From positions 1 to 18,235 of the forward strand of contig CANGZK010000006.1 of NCBI GenBank assembly GCA_947458565.1: a stretch of 18,235 nt of DNA, read 5' to 3'. Below the pieces are notes generated by a model. That model did no database searches and was not told where the DNA came from. It was given only the letters and a program-made list of their open reading frames with translations. This DNA comes from Acidimicrobiaceae bacterium (lineage in GTDB: Bacteria > Actinomycetota > Acidimicrobiia > Acidimicrobiales > Ilumatobacteraceae). Numbering within the stretch: the first letter of the stretch is position 1; every line of letters starts with the position of its first letter. Shown piece after piece: positions 14,637-18,235 of this stretch. The position numbers and the translations under genes are program-made.

Positions 14637-16427
14637 ATGTGGGGTACGGCTGCTGGAGTTACCGACGAAGATCGCCTCAGTAGGGCGCAGGCACGCACCA
14701 TCATTGGTCGCGTTTTCAAAATGGCAGCTCCATTTCGCAAAACGATGTACGTGGGTTTTGCGTGTGTCATCGTGACTACGTGTTGCGCACTTGCAGCACC
14801 TGTCATTGTGCGCCATGGTATTGACGCTGGAATTCGAGCTAAAAATACACAGGCGCTCAATCAGTCGGTAGCTATGTATCTCGCCGTTGTCACCCTGTCA
14901 TACATTTTTGGTCGCATGCTGTTTTTGTATGTCAACCGAACTGGCGAGATGTTTTTGCGAGTCTTACGTCTTGCAGTATTTCGCCAGATGCAACGACAGT
15001 CAATGGCGTTCTTTGATCGGAACAAAGCAGGCGTACTGGTTGCGCGCATGACTGCCGACATTGAATCAATGGCCGAACTCGTGCAGTTTGGTTTGTTGCA
15101 ATTTTTGTCTGCAGGATTGATGCTCATGTTTTCACTCGTTGTGTTGCTAGTGCTCAGCTGGCAACTTACCCTCGTTGCCTTATGCGTCATGCCGATTATT
15201 GTTCTTGCGTCGATCAAATTTCAGCGTGACTCCAACAAGGCATACCTCACCGTGCGCGAGCGTGTTGGTGCAAACCTGTCGGCGTTACAAGAGGGCATCA
15301 CTACAGTGCGCGTCATTCAGGCGTACGCACAGGAGCAAGAAACCAAAGACAAGTTTTTTGCATCGAACCGTGCGTTGTTTGATAGTCACGAGCGCAGTGT
15401 GCGCATCAGTACTTGGTATTTTGCGCTCGTTGAATTCTCTGGTGTCTTTGCATCTGCACTGATGATCGGTATTGGTGGATGGCTTGTGCATCGCGGCGAT
15501 GTCACGCTCGGTACGGTCGTGGCCTTTACGCTGCTCATCTCGAGTTTGTTTGACCCAGTGCAGCAACTCTCACAGTTGTACAACACCGTGCAGTCTGCCG
15601 GTGCCGCATTGAGCAAACTCTTCGCAATTCTTGATTCAAAACCAGAAGTAGATGAGCACCCAGCAGCGATTTCATTGCCTGATTCCGGAGTACTCAAGGT
15701 TGACAACATCAACTTCACGTATGCAACAGGTGAGCACCCAGCGCTCAACGGAGTATCGATCAGTGTTGCTCCAGGTGAAAAACTTGCTCTCGTTGGTCCG
15801 ACTGGTGCTGGCAAGTCGACGCTCGCCAAACTCATGGCCCGCATGTACGACCCATTGTCGGGGACCGTGTCATACGGAGGCGTCAACCTGACTATGGCAA
15901 CAATGGATTCGTTGCGTCAACGCATAGTCGTCGTGCCACAAGAAGGCTTTTTGTTTAACGGCACTATTCGAGACAATCTACGAATTGCAAAAATCACGGC
16001 GACAGATGCGGAAATAGATTCCGCAGTCGAAGCAATCTCGGCAACCGAACACTTCGCACAATTTCCTGATGGGCTCGATACCGAAGTACGCGAACGCGGC
16101 AGCCGCCTTTCGGCGGGCGAGCGCCAACTTGTTGCTCTTGCACGAGCGGCACTTGTTGATCCGGCGGTGTTGGTGCTCGACGAAGCAACGTCCAATCTTG
16201 ACCCTGGTACCGAAGCTGACGTGGAGCGCGCACTCGAGCGATTAATGAGTGGTCGTACCGTAATCGTTGTCGCTCACCGTTTGTCAACCGTGCAACGCGC
16301 TGATCACATTGCGGTTATTGATGCAGCACAGGTAGCCGAGTACGGCACGCATGCAGAACTCATTGCCAAAAATGGACGATATGCAGCCTTGGCTAGCGCC
16401 TGGCAAACCTCTCAAATTGTGAGCTAA
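14637..16427 (+). CDS. ABC exporter half-transporter, partner subunit with consensus catalytic glutamate
   Basis: A 596-residue ABC exporter subunit with membrane domain (about 30-335) and nucleotide-binding domain (about 352-596). Walker A is GPTGAGKST (387-395), the Q-loop has Gln435 (VVPQEG), Walker B is VLVLDE with Glu516 and the H-loop is His547. Its signature is LSAGE (491-495) instead of LSGGQ. Because each ATP site pairs the Walker motifs of one subunit with the signature of the other, this subunit plus the preceding one give one consensus and one degenerate site. The ATG at 14637 lies just after the upstream TGA, implying coupled translation. A longer in-frame start within the upstream gene was set aside. 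Confidence 0.93.
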   Translation: MWGTAAGVTDEDRLSRAQARTIIGRVFKMAAPFRKTMYVGFACVIVTTCCALAAPVIVRHGIDAGIRAKNTQALNQSVAMYLAVVTLSYIFGRMLFLYVNRTGEMFLRVLRLAVFRQMQRQSMAFFDRNKAGVLVARMTADIESMAELVQFGLLQFLSAGLMLMFSLVVLLVLSWQLTLVALCVMPIIVLASIKFQRDSNKAYLTVRERVGANLSALQEGITTVRVIQAYAQEQETKDKFFASNRALFDSHERSVRISTWYFALVEFSGVFASALMIGIGGWLVHRGDVTLGTVVAFTLLISSLFDPVQQLSQLYNTVQSAGAALSKLFAILDSKPEVDEHPAAISLPDSGVLKVDNINFTYATGEHPALNGVSISVAPGEKLALVGPTGAGKSTLAKLMARMYDPLSGTVSYGGVNLTMATMDSLRQRIVVVPQEGFLFNGTIRDNLRIAKITATDAEIDSAVEAISATEHFAQFPDGLDTEVRERGSRLSAGERQLVALARAALVDPAVLVLDEATSNLDPGTEADVERALERLMSGRTVIVVAHRLSTVQRADHIAVIDAAQVAEYGTHAELIAKNGRYAALASAWQTSQIVS

Positions 16428-16445
16428 AGCTAGTTAGCCAGCAAA

Positions 16446-17873
16446 TTAGAGCTGCATGCTCTTGATCTCGAGGAATTCCTCAAAACCGTAGTCGCCGTAT
16501 TCGCGACCAATACCAGACTGCTTGTATCCACCAAACGGTGCGTTGGCGTTATATGCGCCACCGTTGACTTCAACCTGGCCTGTGCGCATGCGACGTGCAA
16601 TTGCGATTGCATGATCTTTGTCGGCAGCCCACACGCCGCCGGCCAAGCCGTACACCGTGTCGTTGGCAATACGAATTGCATCTTCTTCGTCGTTGTAGGC
16701 AATGACGCTCAAGACTGGTCCAAAGATTTCCTCTTGGGCAATCGTCATTGACGTTGTCACATTCGAGAAAATAGTTGGCTTGACGTAGTAGCCCTTTGAG
16801 ACGCCTTCTGGCACACCAACACCACCGACAAGAACTTTTGCACCTTCGTCAATACCTTTTTGAATGAAGCCGTTCACGCGGTCGCGTTGTGCGGCCGATG
16901 CAAGTGGTCCGAGGTGGGTCGTCTGTTCAAACGGATCGCCTACAACAACGGCATTGCCCGCCGCAGTAAGAATTGCTTCTGCTTCTTCGAGGCGTGCCTT
17001 TGGCACGAGCATGCGGGTGAGTGCCGAGCATGTTTGTCCGCTGTTGAGAAATGCTTTACCAACACCCGACGACACTGCTTTTGCAAATGTCTCGGTATCG
17101 AGATCGGCGCAAATGATGTTGGCCGACTTGCCGCCCAATTCGAGAGCAACCTTCTTGATTGTCTCTGCAGATACTTGGCTCACGCGGCGTCCTGCGCGGG
17201 TTGATCCGGTAAATGACATCATGTCAACGTCGGCATGTGCCGACATGGCTTCGCCAACAACTGGTCCTGTTCCGGTGATCATGTTGAACACACCTGCTGG
17301 CAAACCAATCTCGTCAATAACTTCGGCAAGGATGAATGCATCGATTGGTGCAATTTCACTTGGCTTGAGCACCACGGTGCAACCAGCGGCCATTGCAAAT
17401 GCAACCTTGGCTGCGATCTGGTGCAACGGATAGTTCCACGGAGTAATGCAACCAACGACACCAATTGGCTCGCGCACCACAAGCGATGACCCAACTTCGC
17501 GTGAGTACGAGTAATTTTCGGCAATTGCTGCTGCTTGCTTGAAGGAGTTGATTGGCAAACCAACTTGAATCATCTGGCTCAAAAACTTTGTCATGCCCGT
17601 CTCGCGGGAGATAGCCGAAGCAATCTCGTCCATGCGAGCAGCCAAACCATCACCAATTCGGCTCATGTACTTTCCACGCTCTTGTGCGTCTAGTGCCGAC
17701 CACGAATCGAATGCGGCTCGTGCAGCTTTGGCGGCAAGGTCTACTTCTTTTGCTGTGCATGAAGGAATGGTGGCCATGACCGACTCATCGGTCGAATCCC
17801 ACACCTCAATCGTGTCAGTGCTGCTTGGTGCAACCCATTTACCGTTGATATACACCTGGTTGTAGTTGGTCAT
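16446..17873 (-). CDS. NAD(P)-dependent aldehyde dehydrogenase
   Basis: A 475-residue aldehyde dehydrogenase that oxidises an aldehyde to its acid. Visible residues are the oxyanion Asn147 in TPWNYPL, Lys170 in LKPSE of the coenzyme site, general-base Glu245 in LELGGKS, and nucleophile Cys282 in NSGQTCSA, plus the FTGSTRAG turn (221-228) and EEIFGPVL. Full length for the class. GGGAGA a few bases before the ATG is a clear ribosome binding site. The family is too broad to name a substrate; betaine-aldehyde, semialdehyde and fatty-aldehyde enzymes all look alike at this level. It converges on the ABC pair with 18 bases between stops; a weak GCTAA/TTAGC hairpin there lacks a T-tract. Confidence 0.93.
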   Translation of the reverse strand: MTNYNQVYINGKWVAPSSTDTIEVWDSTDESVMATIPSCTAKEVDLAAKAARAAFDSWSALDAQERGKYMSRIGDGLAARMDEIASAISRETGMTKFLSQMIQVGLPINSFKQAAAIAENYSYSREVGSSLVVREPIGVVGCITPWNYPLHQIAAKVAFAMAAGCTVVLKPSEIAPIDAFILAEVIDEIGLPAGVFNMITGTGPVVGEAMSAHADVDMMSFTGSTRAGRRVSQVSAETIKKVALELGGKSANIICADLDTETFAKAVSSGVGKAFLNSGQTCSALTRMLVPKARLEEAEAILTAAGNAVVVGDPFEQTTHLGPLASAAQRDRVNGFIQKGIDEGAKVLVGGVGVPEGVSKGYYVKPTIFSNVTTSMTIAQEEIFGPVLSVIAYNDEEDAIRIANDTVYGLAGGVWAADKDHAIAIARRMRTGQVEVNGGAYNANAPFGGYKQSGIGREYGDYGFEEFLEIKSMQL

Positions 17874-18026
17874 AATCGTCTCCCAAGACTCGTGGTATGT
17901 CTCTTTAGGGTACCTAGCCGAAGCGTCGCAATTCTCATCGCAAGGGCTTTAGGGGGATGACATGCACGCCGGTGTGGCACGTATGACCTCAGAGTTGCAG
18001 AGGTTGTCAAGTATCGTGAAAGGGTC
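17874..18026. promoter_or_regulatory. Divergent intergenic region, aldehyde dehydrogenase / adenosyltransferase
   Basis: The longest non-coding stretch of the window (153 bases) lies between divergent starts and must hold promoters for both genes. I see no clear -35/-10 pair and no B12-box or cobalamin riboswitch fold. GGGAGA serves the leftward gene and GAAAGGG (18018-18024) the rightward one. Short frames in this stretch look like chance. Confidence 0.35.
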
Positions 18027-18235
18027 ATGGCGCGCGAAAAGGTCTACACCCGAGCAGGGGACGATGGAACAACAGGACTCTTTTATGGCGGTCGCGTAGG
18101 CAAAGATTCCGCGTTGCCAAGAGCGTATGGCGCAGTCGATGAAGCACAGTCCATCTTGGGGTTGGTGCGCGCCGAAGCCGGCAAGGGCACCGAGCTTGAC
18201 GACATGTTGGTGCATATATGTAGAGACCTCTGGGT
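18027..18235 (+). CDS. PduO-type ATP:cob(I)alamin adenosyltransferase, N-terminal 69 residues (cut by window edge)
   Basis: The frame opens at an ATG preceded by GAAAGGG and runs off the window. The residues visible are VYTRAGDDGTTGLFYGGRVG (6-25) followed by RAYGAVDEAQSILGLVRAE (32-50). These match the ATP-binding N-terminus and the conserved R-x-x-G-x-VDE segment of the PduO/MMAB adenosyltransferases, which make adenosylcobalamin for enzymes such as methylmalonyl-CoA mutase. The active-site parts further on are outside the window. It implies that this organism uses adenosylcobalamin, whether made or imported. Confidence 0.88.
   Translation, partial: MAREKVYTRAGDDGTTGLFYGGRVGKDSALPRAYGAVDEAQSILGLVRAEAGKGTELDDMLVHICRDLW

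Noticed and set aside
16423..16438. GCTAA/TTAGC hairpin between the ABC pair and the aldehyde dehydrogenase as a terminator
   Set aside because: The stem is only 5 bp, AT-rich, and no T-tract follows on either strand.
17874..18026. Cobalamin riboswitch upstream of the adenosyltransferase gene
   Set aside because: I could not find a B12-box-like core or the multi-stem layout in the 153 bases, and the space is short for one.

Overview
The window reads as chromosomal core sequence from a high-GC-lineage actinobacterium, most likely a pelagic Acidimicrobiia-type organism. The evidence is a TrkA-type pair next to a divergent APC permease and an OB-fold gene (an order I recall from the mycobacterial Rv2690c-ceoB-ceoC-Rv2694c region), an Mpt53-like thioredoxin-fold gene, an F420-type LLM oxidoreductase and an lpd-sucB-lipB-lipA order. 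Base composition looks near-balanced rather than GC-rich, which fits streamlined aquatic actinobacteria better than soil ones. The lineage call is inference. Genes are densely packed, with no gene-free stretch above about 155 bases, and I see no tRNA, rRNA, CRISPR array, IS element or phage gene.

Layout. 1-252: start of an APC-family permease, leftward. 341-1677: two adjacent TrkA/Ceo-type potassium-uptake regulatory proteins, ended by a hairpin terminator that also serves the convergent leftward genes. 1699-2549: a leftward pair made of an exported thioredoxin-like protein and an OB-fold protein, overlapping by one base (TGATG). The thioredoxin-like gene carries an in-frame TGA exactly at the first cysteine of its CxxC active site, followed by a hairpin with a GGUC loop, so I read it as an unannotated selenoprotein. 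2595-3023: a membrane-anchored extracytoplasmic protein of unknown role. 3066-7619: E3 (lpd), E2 (sucB) and a single-frame LipB-LipA fusion, forming an operon that builds a 2-oxoacid dehydrogenase and makes its lipoyl cofactor. 7670-9547: an M24 metallopeptidase and a multi-spanning membrane protein. 9562-10965: an amidase, leftward. 11017-16427: a rightward cluster with an acyl-CoA thioesterase-like protein, an F420-type LLM oxidoreductase and two ABC exporter half-transporters whose motifs predict an asymmetric heterodimer. 16446-17873: an aldehyde dehydrogenase, leftward. 18027-end: the start of a PduO-type cobalamin adenosyltransferase.

The most notable item is the candidate selenocysteine thioredoxin at 2064-2549. 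Standard gene calling would split it into two short fragments or drop it. Next are the LipB-LipA fusion and the complementary degenerate motifs of the ABC pair.
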